64,000 bases of DNA from positions 2,068,501-2,132,500 of the forward strand of contig NZ_AP024452.1 in NCBI RefSeq assembly GCF_016865485.1, written 5' to 3'. Below, one piece after another: positions 54,392-64,000 of this stretch (positions within the stretch are counted from its first letter, which is position 1; each line of letters starts with the position of its first letter). A program made the translations under genes and the position numbers. The notes below the pieces were generated by a model that did not search any database, was not told where the DNA came from, and worked only from the letters and a program-made list of their open reading frames with translations. The stretch comes from Luteitalea sp. TBR-22 (GTDB taxonomy: Bacteria; Acidobacteriota; Vicinamibacteria; Vicinamibacterales; Vicinamibacteraceae).

Positions 54392-54807
54392 GGTCGCAGC
54401 GTGCTCCAGGGCGCCTCGCCCGACACGTCCACCAGCGGCGGCCCCTCGAAGATGGCCGGCGAGAGGATCGCCAGGAACACCAACGTCTCGTCCCCGGCAT
54501 TGTAGGTGCCGTGCACGACGTCCTTCGGGATGTGGGCGATGTCGCCGGCGCCGAGCAGCCGCCGCTCGCGGTCGACCCACTGCTCGGCGGTCCCCGACAC
54601 GACGTAGATGATCTCCTCCATGGCCGGATGGCGATGGAAGGCATGGCCGGTGCCGGGGGGCATCCGGACGCGTACCAGCAGCAGGTCGCGCGCGTCGGTG
54701 AGCCCGGGACGGCACAGCCACTCGTGCGGTCCCCACGGCAACTGCTCGACCTGCACGTCCGGTGCGGTCACGAAGCGCAGGGCGGCCACCGCCCCCGACT
54801 CGGTCAC
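54388..54807 (-). CDS. Cupin-domain protein
   Basis: A 139-residue single-domain cupin. Motif 1 is GTGHAFHRHPAMEEIIYVVSG with two His and a Glu metal ligand; motif 2 is GDIAHIPKDVVHGTYN with the last His. I chose the GTG at 54807 because a strong GGAGGAG site sits eight bases before it; the frame is open to 54870. It heads the operon cupin-UPF0261-TIM barrel-ThuA, with ATGA/GTGA-type coupling. The small barrel probably binds a sugar acid or aromatic metabolite linked to that pathway. Confidence 0.85.
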   Translation of the reverse strand: MTESGAVAALRFVTAPDVQVEQLPWGPHEWLCRPGLTDARDLLLVRVRMPPGTGHAFHRHPAMEEIIYVVSGTAEQWVDRERRLLGAGDIAHIPKDVVHGTYNAGDETLVFLAILSPAIFEGPPLVDVSGEAPWSTLRP

Positions 54808-54885
54808 GTTCGATCTCCTCCAGCGTCCAGCGAGGCCCTCACGTGTATCACAGGCGCGCATATACTGCACGGCACATTACAGACA

Positions 54886-54920
54886 CGGGCACCGTCGGCC
54901 GGGCACCGGGCACCGGGCGC
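54886..54920. repeat. Heptanucleotide run in the cupin/MFS intergenic region
   Basis: Five 7-base units on the + strand: CGGGCAC, CGTCGGC, CGGGCAC, CGGGCAC, CGGGCGC. It lies between the divergent cupin and MFS starts, where promoters are expected, so copy number could affect their spacing. Confidence 0.65.
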
Positions 54921-54978
54921 TCCAGGCCGCATCTGGGACGGACGACGACTGCGCAGGCGCGCGGGGGGACGAACGGGC

Positions 54979-56490
54979 ATGACGGAACGTGCGGGGCAAG
55001 GCGTCAATCGGACACGGCTGTTCTCGGGAATCTGCCTGGCGCTGATTCCCACGGGCGCGTCGTTCGCGCTGGTCAGCAACATCCTCGGCGCGTTGAAGCA
55101 GGACTTCCTGCTCACCAACTACCAGGTCGGGCTGATCGGCGGTGCAGCGCTGTGGGGCATGGCCATCTCGCTGCTGTTCTTCGGGCCCATGCTCGAGGGC
55201 TTCGGCCTGAAGAACGGCGCACGCGTCGGCTTTGCGTTCCACGTGACGGGACTCACGCTGATGATTGCCGCGGTCACCCAGGTCGGGTCGCCGTCGGGGT
55301 TCTGGATGCTGATGCTCGGCGCCGCCACCCTCGCCGTCGGCAACGGCATGATCGAGGTCACCGGCAACCCGCTGGTCGCCGCGTTGTTCCCCGAGGCCAA
55401 GACCACGCACCTGAACTGGTTCCACGCCTTCTTCCCGATCGGCATCGTCGCCGGCGGCATCGTCGGCTTCCTGCTGGCGACCTACGGCGGGAAGTTCGGT
55501 TACTGGCCGTATCAACTCGCGGTCATCTACCTGCCGATCGCGGTGTACGGCTCCCTGGTGCTGCCGCAGCAGTTCCCCGTCACCGAGAACACTGCGGCCG
55601 GTATCCCGGTGGGCGAGATGTTCCGGTACACGCTCACCAGCCCGCTCTTCCTGCTGCTGCTGGCGATGATGGCGATCACCACGTCGATCGAGCTCGGGCC
55701 GATGCGCTGGGTGCCGATGGTGCTCGAGGCCGTCGGCATGCACGGCATCCTCGTGCTGGTGTGGATCAGCGGCTGGATGGTGGTGCTGCGGCTGCTCGCC
55801 AGCCACTTCGTCGAGCGACTGGCGCCGACCGGCATGCTGCTGACCGCCGCCATCCTCACCGGCACGGGCCTGTTCTGCCTCAGCTTCGTGACCGGCCTGT
55901 GGTCGGCGCTGGCGGTGGCCACCCTGTACGCCTGGGGCATCGCGTTCTTCTTCCCGACGATGGTGGGCCTGGTCAGCGAGCGACTGCCGCGCACGGGCTC
56001 GCTCGGGATCGTGCTGACGGCCGGCATCGGCCTCGGCATGGCCGGGGCGGTCGGCGTGCCGTTGATCGGCAGCCTGGCCGACGGCTTCCTCGCCGAGGCG
56101 ATCGATCCGGCGCAGGCGCGGGCGGTGCTCACGCGTGCGGAGGCCAGCCTGCCGGCGCACATCGAGGCGGCCCGCCGGGAACCGGGCGGGGCGCGGGTGG
56201 CCGACGTGGAGGGCGCACTGGCGGCGACGCGGGCGGCACTGGCCTCGCTCGGCACGTCCGATCACGTCGAGGGCGACGCCACCGCCACGGCGCTGCGCGC
56301 CATCGTCGCGACGCAGGTGGCCGACCCCGTGGTGGCCGATGCGGCGGCGATCGTCACCCCGGCCGAGGCACGCGGAGGGCAGGCGTCCTTCCGGTATGTC
56401 GCGCCCGCCGCGCTCGTGCTGATCGCGGTGTTCGGGACGATGTACGTGAACGACCGACGACGCGGCGGATACCGCGCGGAGCGAATCTGA
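54979..56490 (+). CDS. MFS transporter with a long hydrophilic loop before the last TM
   Basis: A 503-residue inner-membrane transporter. Twelve TM segments fit the sequence, with MFS features such as GLIGGAALWGMAISLLFFGPMLEGFGLKNG and NGMIEVTGNPLVAALFPEAKTTHLNWFHAFFP, a pattern of sugar-type (FucP/GluP-like) symporters. A ~105-residue hydrophilic, Ala/Arg/Asp-rich segment (about 370-470) lies before the final TM (YVAPAALVLIAVFGTMYV). The ATG at 54979 follows a GGGGGAC site. It is divergent from the cupin/Tm-1/ThuA operon, so it may import the substrate used there. Confidence 0.87.
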   Translation: MTERAGQGVNRTRLFSGICLALIPTGASFALVSNILGALKQDFLLTNYQVGLIGGAALWGMAISLLFFGPMLEGFGLKNGARVGFAFHVTGLTLMIAAVTQVGSPSGFWMLMLGAATLAVGNGMIEVTGNPLVAALFPEAKTTHLNWFHAFFPIGIVAGGIVGFLLATYGGKFGYWPYQLAVIYLPIAVYGSLVLPQQFPVTENTAAGIPVGEMFRYTLTSPLFLLLLAMMAITTSIELGPMRWVPMVLEAVGMHGILVLVWISGWMVVLRLLASHFVERLAPTGMLLTAAILTGTGLFCLSFVTGLWSALAVATLYAWGIAFFFPTMVGLVSERLPRTGSLGIVLTAGIGLGMAGAVGVPLIGSLADGFLAEAIDPAQARAVLTRAEASLPAHIEAARREPGGARVADVEGALAATRAALASLGTSDHVEGDATATALRAIVATQVADPVVADAAAIVTPAEARGGQASFRYVAPAALVLIAVFGTMYVNDRRRGGYRAERI

Positions 56491-56497
56491 GAAGCCG

Positions 56498-57499
56498 ATG
56501 AATCCAGAGCCTGCGCAACAGATGTTCCAGTTGGTCTCCGGCGGGCTGGTGGCCCAGTCGATCAGCGTGGCTGCCGAACTCGGCATCGCCGACCTGCTCG
56601 CGCACGGCCCGAAGGCGACGGCGCACCTCGCGGCAACGGCGGGCGTCGATGCCGGGCGGCTGCATCGGCTCCTGCGGTTCCTGGCCAGCGTCGGTGTGTT
56701 CAGCGAGGATGCGCATGGCGCGTGGAGCCTGACGCCGATGGCCGACCTGCTGCGCACCGAGGCGCCGCAGTCGATGCGTGCGGGTGCCCGGATGCTCGGG
56801 CGGATGGCGGCGGCGTGGCCGCGGCTCGAGGAGACGGTGCGGACCGGGCAGTGCGCGTACACGCTGGCGTTCGGACGCCCGATATTCGAGGATCTCGCCC
56901 ACAAGCCCGAGGACGCCGCGATCTTCGACAGCGCCATGACCTCGTTCCACGGCGGCGAGACCGATGCGGTGCTGAACGCCTTCAGTTACGACGGCATCGG
57001 CGTCCTGGCCGACATCGGGTGCGGCATCGGCGCGATGATGGCGGCCACGCTCGGGCGGTACCCCGAGATGCGCGGCGTGCTCTTCGACCAGGCCCACGTC
57101 CTCGAGCGGACGGCAGCCCACGTGCAGGCCTCGGGCGTGGCCGACCGCTGCTCGCTCGTCGCTGGCAACTTCTTCGAGGAAGTGCCGCCGGGGGCCGACG
57201 CCTACACGATGCGCCACATCCTCCACGACTGGCACGACGACCGGTGCATCGCCATCCTGGGGGCCATCCGGAAGGCGATGCCCGAGCACGCACGCCTGCT
57301 GATCATCGAGACCGTCGTGCCCACCGGCAACGACCCCTCACCGTCGAAGCTGTTCGACATGTTCATGATGGCGTTGCCCGACGGCCTCGAGCGGACGGAG
57401 GCCCAGTTCCACACCATCCTCAACGCCTCGGGCTTCAGGCTGTCGGGCATCACCGACACCGCGTCGCCCGTGTCGGTGATCGAAGCGCGCCCGGTGTAG
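56498..57499 (+). CDS. SAM-dependent O-methyltransferase (hydroxyneurosporene/ASMT type)
   Basis: A 333-residue enzyme. The N-terminal dimerisation/winged-helix domain has QLVSGGLVAQSISVAAELGIADLLAHGP and a GVFSEDAHGAWSLTPMADLL block. The catalytic domain has ADIGCGIGAMMAATLGRYPEMRGVLFDQ, AGNFFEEVPPGADAYTMRHILHDWHDDRC and LLIIETVVP. The His of HDWHDD is the usual general base. It methylates a hydroxyl of an unknown small molecule. It starts seven bases after the MFS gene, so the two are probably co-transcribed. Confidence 0.88.
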   Translation: MNPEPAQQMFQLVSGGLVAQSISVAAELGIADLLAHGPKATAHLAATAGVDAGRLHRLLRFLASVGVFSEDAHGAWSLTPMADLLRTEAPQSMRAGARMLGRMAAAWPRLEETVRTGQCAYTLAFGRPIFEDLAHKPEDAAIFDSAMTSFHGGETDAVLNAFSYDGIGVLADIGCGIGAMMAATLGRYPEMRGVLFDQAHVLERTAAHVQASGVADRCSLVAGNFFEEVPPGADAYTMRHILHDWHDDRCIAILGAIRKAMPEHARLLIIETVVPTGNDPSPSKLFDMFMMALPDGLERTEAQFHTILNASGFRLSGITDTASPVSVIEARPV

Positions 57500-57506
57500 T
57501 GCTTTG

Positions 57507-57532
57507 GGTAGGGCCGGCTTTCCGAGCCGGCC
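57507..57532. repeat. Half REP-like element after the O-methyltransferase
   Basis: GGTAGGG leads into GGCCGGCT/AGCCGGCC (57512-57532, loop TTCCG). It matches the first half of the element at 23163. It lies between convergent genes and probably ends transcription. Confidence 0.5.
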
Positions 57533-57554
57533 GCCAGGCGCGCCGCGACAGCGG

Positions 57555-58025
57555 TCACCGCAGCCGCTTGCGGAAGGTCACCTTGGCGTCGCCGTCCTGG
57601 TAGTAGTCCCTGATGCGCGCCTCCTCCTCGTACCCGGCGCGACGATAGAACTCGCGGGTGCCGTCGAACGCCGCGTCGCTCGAGGTGTCGACGAGCAGCA
57701 GGCGATCGCCGCGAGCGGCCAGGGTCGCCTCCACGTGATCGAGAAGGGCGCGGCCGAGTCCGCGCCGCCGTTGGGACGCATGCACGGCGATCAGCAGCAG
57801 GTTGCAGGTGCCCGCGGTGAGCGGCTCGCGGACGCAGTACGCCACGGCGAGTGGCAGCGGTTCCGCGGTCGTGAGCCACAGGTCGTCGCCGCTGGTGCCC
57901 GCGATGTACGCCGCCAGCATGCCGTCGAGCATCTCCGACGGGAAGAGGGTGGTGGTCTCGATGACCGCCTTCAGGGCAGGCAGGTCGTCGGCGCGAACGG
58001 CGCGGAAAGTCATCGGGGCGTCCAT
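57555..58025 (-). CDS. GNAT-family N-acetyltransferase
   Basis: A 156-residue GNAT enzyme using acetyl-CoA. The core is CNLLLIAVHASQRRRGLGRALLDHVEATLAARGDRLLLVDTS as pattern, where QRRRGLGRAL is the pyrophosphate-binding motif A. It ends with TREFYRRAGYEEEARIRDYYQDGDAKVTFRKRL, typical of the family. The acceptor amine is unknown. It stands alone between the methyltransferase and the VPS10-like gene. Confidence 0.88.
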   Translation of the reverse strand: MDAPMTFRAVRADDLPALKAVIETTTLFPSEMLDGMLAAYIAGTSGDDLWLTTAEPLPLAVAYCVREPLTAGTCNLLLIAVHASQRRRGLGRALLDHVEATLAARGDRLLLVDTSSDAAFDGTREFYRRAGYEEEARIRDYYQDGDAKVTFRKRLR

Positions 58026-58079
58026 GGGAGTGGTTCGCTCCTAGGACGCCCCGTGCGGGCTCTTGGTGTCGGTGTCCGG

Positions 58080-61286
<3,207 letters not shown>

Positions 61287-61322
61287 GCGGCACCACGTGT
61301 ACCACAGCCGCGGCCGGCCACG

Positions 61323-62645
61323 TCAGGGCGTGCCGTCGCACGCGGCCAGGGGGGCCACGATCGCGAGGCGGTCGTCGGCGGTTCCGGCGGCGATCGGCCA
61401 GGGATCCAGGGGATGCACGGTTCGCAACGCCCCGGTGTCGGGCCGCGGGCGACGGGGAATGGCGACCGTCAGGGCCAGGGAGAACGGGCGCCCCTGCAGG
61501 ATCCGGAGTGAGATCACGCCCGTCTTCTCCGCCGAGGTCGACACGCCTCGCGCGCCATCCGACGCCAGCATCTCGCCGCTGACGAAGTCGGGAAGCGTGC
61601 CGTCCGCACACGTCACCGCCACCGTGATGGTGCGGGTGCCGAGCGGCGGCGGGAGCACGAAGGGTGCGGGCAACGCCGCGGCATGCCCCCGCCCCACGGT
61701 GATGCGGGTGGCCGTGTCGCGCGTCGGACCGCCATAGAAGGTGGGAGGGTAGGGCCGGTCGCCCGCCGATTCCCCTTCCGGATTGACGGCCAGGACGTAC
61801 TGCCCGGCGCGCAGGTCCCGGAACACGAACCGCCCCTCGGCATCCGTGTTGCGGCCATTGACGATGCCAGCGTCGCCCGACCATGGCATGTGCTGGCTGG
61901 GGTTCGTGGCCAGCAGGCGGATCGGGACGTCGCCGGCGGGACGGCCATCCGAGGTCACCAGTGTTCCCTCGATACGTCCCGCGTGGTCGACGTACACGTG
62001 CGTGTCCGCGCATGCCGCTGCGTCCGGGAGCGTCACCTCCGCCGGATCGGCCTTGAACTCCTCACCGGCGTCGGCGCGTACCTCATGCCGCCCCGGCGGC
62101 ACGTTCGGCAGCGTGAACCGACCCCATCCGTCCGTCTCGGTCACGATCGGCCCGCTTGGCAGATCAACCCACACACGGAGGCCGGGCAGGCGTTCCAGCG
62201 GTTCGCCCATGCCGGTGCGGACGATGTCGGTCATGCGTACCGTGCCGTAGATGTGGCCGGGCTTAGGGGGCATCTCCGGGTCCGGCTCTCCCGGCGCAAT
62301 CCACCTCGTGGGACCGCACAAACCAATCCAGTTGCTCTCGCCCGCACCGGTGAAGACCAGGTACCGCTGGCCGACCTCCAACCTGGCGCCGCACGTCGAG
62401 GTGTCGGTGCGGATGTCGACCGTTGCGGTGTTCACGCCCTTGTAGGCGCGCCTCACGGCCAGCCGCATGTGATGGGTGTCGCCTCGGGTCTCGGCGCTCA
62501 GGACCTCGCCGATGAAGACTACGTCGCGGGCGTAGGCCTCACACGGTGTGGTCGTGCCCGCGCACGAGCAGGCTTCGGCCGTTCGGGAACCTCCCGACAG
62601 GACGACCAGGAACGCGAGCAGGCCGGGAACGATGAGCAGGCGCAT
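61323..62645 (-). CDS. Exported protein with NTR/TIMP-like and carboxypeptidase-regulatory-like domains
   Basis: A 440-residue secreted protein. The signal peptide ends before ACSCAG, a Cys-rich start of netrin/TIMP-like domains: CSCAGTTTPCEAYARDVVFIGEV, then TSTCGARLEVGQRYLVFTGAG and CGPTRW. Carboxypeptidase-regulatory-like (CarboxypepD_reg) folds follow: ETDGWGRFTLPNVPPGRHEVRA near 190, and GTLVTSDGRPAGDVPIRLLA with NTDAEGRFVFRDLRAGQYVLAV near 245-310. The ATG at 62645 has an AAGGAG site. The role is probably surface binding. Confidence 0.78.
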   Translation of the reverse strand: MRLLIVPGLLAFLVVLSGGSRTAEACSCAGTTTPCEAYARDVVFIGEVLSAETRGDTHHMRLAVRRAYKGVNTATVDIRTDTSTCGARLEVGQRYLVFTGAGESNWIGLCGPTRWIAPGEPDPEMPPKPGHIYGTVRMTDIVRTGMGEPLERLPGLRVWVDLPSGPIVTETDGWGRFTLPNVPPGRHEVRADAGEEFKADPAEVTLPDAAACADTHVYVDHAGRIEGTLVTSDGRPAGDVPIRLLATNPSQHMPWSGDAGIVNGRNTDAEGRFVFRDLRAGQYVLAVNPEGESAGDRPYPPTFYGGPTRDTATRITVGRGHAAALPAPFVLPPPLGTRTITVAVTCADGTLPDFVSGEMLASDGARGVSTSAEKTGVISLRILQGRPFSLALTVAIPRRPRPDTGALRTVHPLDPWPIAAGTADDRLAIVAPLAACDGTP

Positions 62646-62694
62646 GCTCCTTGAACGCCGTTCTCCGGAGCAACGGACAACCCGGCCGTCGAGG

Positions 62695-62700
62695 TACCCT
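62695..62700 (+). promoter_or_regulatory. Putative -10 box of the TrmK-like gene
   Basis: TACCCT ends six bases before the ATG at 62707, again too close for a normal leader. No -35 element at a standard distance is visible. Confidence 0.3.
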
Positions 62701-62706
62701 CGACAG

Positions 62707-63204
62707 ATGTCCACGGCCACGGTGTCGCCCCGAATCGCGGCCATCGTGGACCTGATCGACCCGGCGCTGCCGGTGTGGGACCTGTGCTGCGACCGGGGCG
62801 TCATCGGCTGCGCCGTGCTCGACCGGTTTCCCGAGGCGGCGGTGATCTTCGTCGAGAAGCGTCCCCGCATCGTCGAGGCCCTCAGGGACGCCGTGGCCAA
62901 TCGTTCCGGTCGGCAGGGGCGCTACCGCGTCGTCTGCGACGACGTGCGACACATGCCCCTGCCTGACGCTCCCGCGAGCTTCGTGGTCGCTGGTGTTGGT
63001 ACGAACCTCATCTGCGAGTTCCTGGCGCGAGTGGCTCATCGCGACGGCGATCGGGTCGTCTGCAGCACCAGCCAGTCGCCCGACCGGTTCGAACGGCTGA
63101 CGGGCGAGGCCGGGTGGCGCGTCGTGGCCCGGCGCGACGTGGCGTCGAGGACCGGGAGGCAGACCGTGTGGGTGGTGGCACGGACCGACCACGCATCGGG
63201 CTAG
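62707..63204 (+). CDS. TrmK-like tRNA (adenine-N1)-methyltransferase family protein
   Basis: A 165-residue class I methyltransferase. The SAM site is VWDLCCDRGVIGCAVLDRFP, as in TrmK-type proteins (DxCxDHGxIG-like). Next come AVIFVEKRPRIVEALRDAV and an acidic DDVRHMPLPDAPASFVVAGVGTNLICEFLA. True TrmK (m1A22 in tRNA) has ~230 residues with a C-terminal coiled coil that is missing here, so it may be a shortened paralogue. The gene ends ten bases before the RidA-like gene. Confidence 0.72.
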   Translation: MSTATVSPRIAAIVDLIDPALPVWDLCCDRGVIGCAVLDRFPEAAVIFVEKRPRIVEALRDAVANRSGRQGRYRVVCDDVRHMPLPDAPASFVVAGVGTNLICEFLARVAHRDGDRVVCSTSQSPDRFERLTGEAGWRVVARRDVASRTGRQTVWVVARTDHASG

Positions 63205-63207
63205 ACT
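63202..63207 (+). promoter_or_regulatory. Putative -10 box of the RidA-like gene
   Basis: TAGACT ends seven bases before the ATG at 63215 and includes the stop codon of the previous gene. It fits the close-spaced pattern noted at several other starts. Confidence 0.35.
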
Positions 63208-63214
63208 GCGGTCG

Positions 63215-64000
63215 ATGCGCCAGTCAGCCCCGTCCTTCAACGCCGCCGCGACCCTGCTCGCAGTCGTCGCCGTCCTGTTCGCTACTCACGCGCGATCCCC
63301 GGTCGCCGCCCAGGGGCCGGCTCCGGCGCGCGGCTCGACGGATGCCGCCGGGATCGGCCGGCAGGCGATTGGCGGCGTCGCCGGGCGTGGATGGTCCTCG
63401 GCCGTCGTGGTGGGGCAAGGACAACTGGTCCATACCGCGACGTTCACGCCCGTCGACGGGCAGGGCCGCGTCGTGAGCGCCGACCCGGCCGCGCAGGCCA
63501 GTCGCGTGCTCGACGACCTCGATGTGGCGCTGAAGGCCGCCGGGTCGGGGCTGGCGCACCTGGCGCGCCTCCACGTCTACGTCGCCGACGCGTCGGTCAC
63601 GCCGGCCATCGACGCCGTACTGGCGAGGCGGTTCGCCGGTGCCGGGGCCCCGGCCCTCACGCTCGTCGAGTCGCAGATGCCGCGCGACGGTGTTCGTGTC
63701 GTGATGGATGCCATCGCGGTGACGGCGCGCCGAGCCCCCGATGGCCGCCCGGAACGCCTCGTCGTTCCGACACTCCCGACGCCGGTCGGCAATGCCGCGC
63801 ACCTGGCCGTGCAGCCCGCCGGCCCCTTCGTCATCGTGTCGGGTCGGGCGGCGCAGGGCGACTTCGAGGCCGCCGTGCGCGGCACGATGGAGCAACTGCG
63901 GGGCGACCTCGCCGCGGTGGGACTCGGCTTGGAGCACGCCGTGCAGGTCAAGGCGTTCCTCGGCGACATGACGCGGGTCGACGACCTCCGGCGCCTCGTC
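63215..64000 (+). CDS. Exported tandem RidA (YjgF/YER057c) family protein, 3' end beyond window
   Basis: The first 262 residues are visible and the frame runs off the window edge. A signal peptide (LLAVVAVLFATHARSPVAAQ) precedes a first RidA-type domain (about 55-170): GQLVHTATFTPVDGQGRVVSADPAAQASRVLDDLDVALKAAG as overall pattern, LHVYVADASVTPAIDAVLARRF and LTLVESQMPRDGVRVVMDAIA. A second copy begins near residue 205 (FVIVSGRAAQGDFEAAVRGTMEQLRGDLAAVGLGLEHAVQVKAFLGDM as pattern). Cytosolic RidA deaminates reactive enamines, and the exported tandem form has an unknown role. The Arg that anchors the carboxylate seems present only as a diverged position. Confidence 0.78.
   Translation, partial: MRQSAPSFNAAATLLAVVAVLFATHARSPVAAQGPAPARGSTDAAGIGRQAIGGVAGRGWSSAVVVGQGQLVHTATFTPVDGQGRVVSADPAAQASRVLDDLDVALKAAGSGLAHLARLHVYVADASVTPAIDAVLARRFAGAGAPALTLVESQMPRDGVRVVMDAIAVTARRAPDGRPERLVVPTLPTPVGNAAHLAVQPAGPFVIVSGRAAQGDFEAAVRGTMEQLRGDLAAVGLGLEHAVQVKAFLGDMTRVDDLRRLV

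Noticed and set aside
52083-54644. An 853-codon - strand frame spanning the Tm-1/TIM-barrel region
   Set aside because: It is the shadow frame of the two real genes; it was useful only to show where the alternative stop at 52083 lies.

Overview
The window is very GC-rich (about 70% by eye) and gene-dense, with many 4-bp start/stop overlaps. Its gene content points to a soil-type Acidobacteriota, probably near Vicinamibacteria/Luteitalea. Indicators are a paired DUF1592/DUF1552 cassette, ThuA and DUF1080 proteins, a large VPS10/BNR propeller protein, a PEP-CTERM protein, a YtxJ thioredoxin-like protein, TonB receptors, and a decaheme cytochrome with an MtrB-type porin. This placement rests on gene content only. 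I found no rRNA, tRNA, phage, insertion sequence or CRISPR array.

Layout. 1-5.7 kb: a cut TonB receptor, then a TonB receptor/YfiR operon divergent from a hybrid histidine kinase. 5.8-11.1 kb: ytxJ, a translationally coupled run (esterase, propeller protein, CBM9-like protein, uppP), and a VapBC-type pair. 11.3-13 kb: a peroxiredoxin whose catalytic cysteine codon is TGA, followed by a possible bacterial SECIS hairpin, so a likely selenoprotein; then a DUF1080 protein. 13-20.8 kb: an orphan molybdenum hydroxylase large subunit, then a response regulator/kinase pair next to a decaheme cytochrome/MtrB-type conduit. 20.9-21.8 kb: a decayed TolC-like gene. 21.8-27 kb: dctA, a lactonase-fold protein, a lipoprotein and an orphan kinase. 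27-33.5 kb: a small Cys-rich secreted protein and cusCBA metal efflux. 33.8-39 kb: DUF1592, DUF1552 and ankyrin genes. 39-48.3 kb: TetR/glycosyltransferase pair, ceramidase-like enzyme, TPR protein, crystallin-like protein, two Gfo/Idh/MocA oxidoreductases, an exported methyltransferase homologue and a PEP-CTERM protein. 48.4-56.5 kb: ThuA/propeller/cupredoxin giant, a split Tm-1 pair, a cupin and a divergent MFS transporter. 56.5-64 kb: O-methyltransferase, GNAT, VPS10-like protein, carboxypeptidase-regulatory-like protein, TrmK-like methyltransferase and a cut RidA-like gene.

Three patterns cut across the genes. First, heptanucleotide arrays (CGGNNNN or CCGGNNN type) occur in or beside four genes. 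One array sits at the junction of the Tm-1-type TIM-barrel gene and the ThuA gene, where each gain or loss of a unit would change how the upstream protein ends. Second, a palindromic REP-like repeat recurs at gene ends. Third, TANNNT boxes lie only 5-8 bases before several start codons, which suggests leaderless transcripts.
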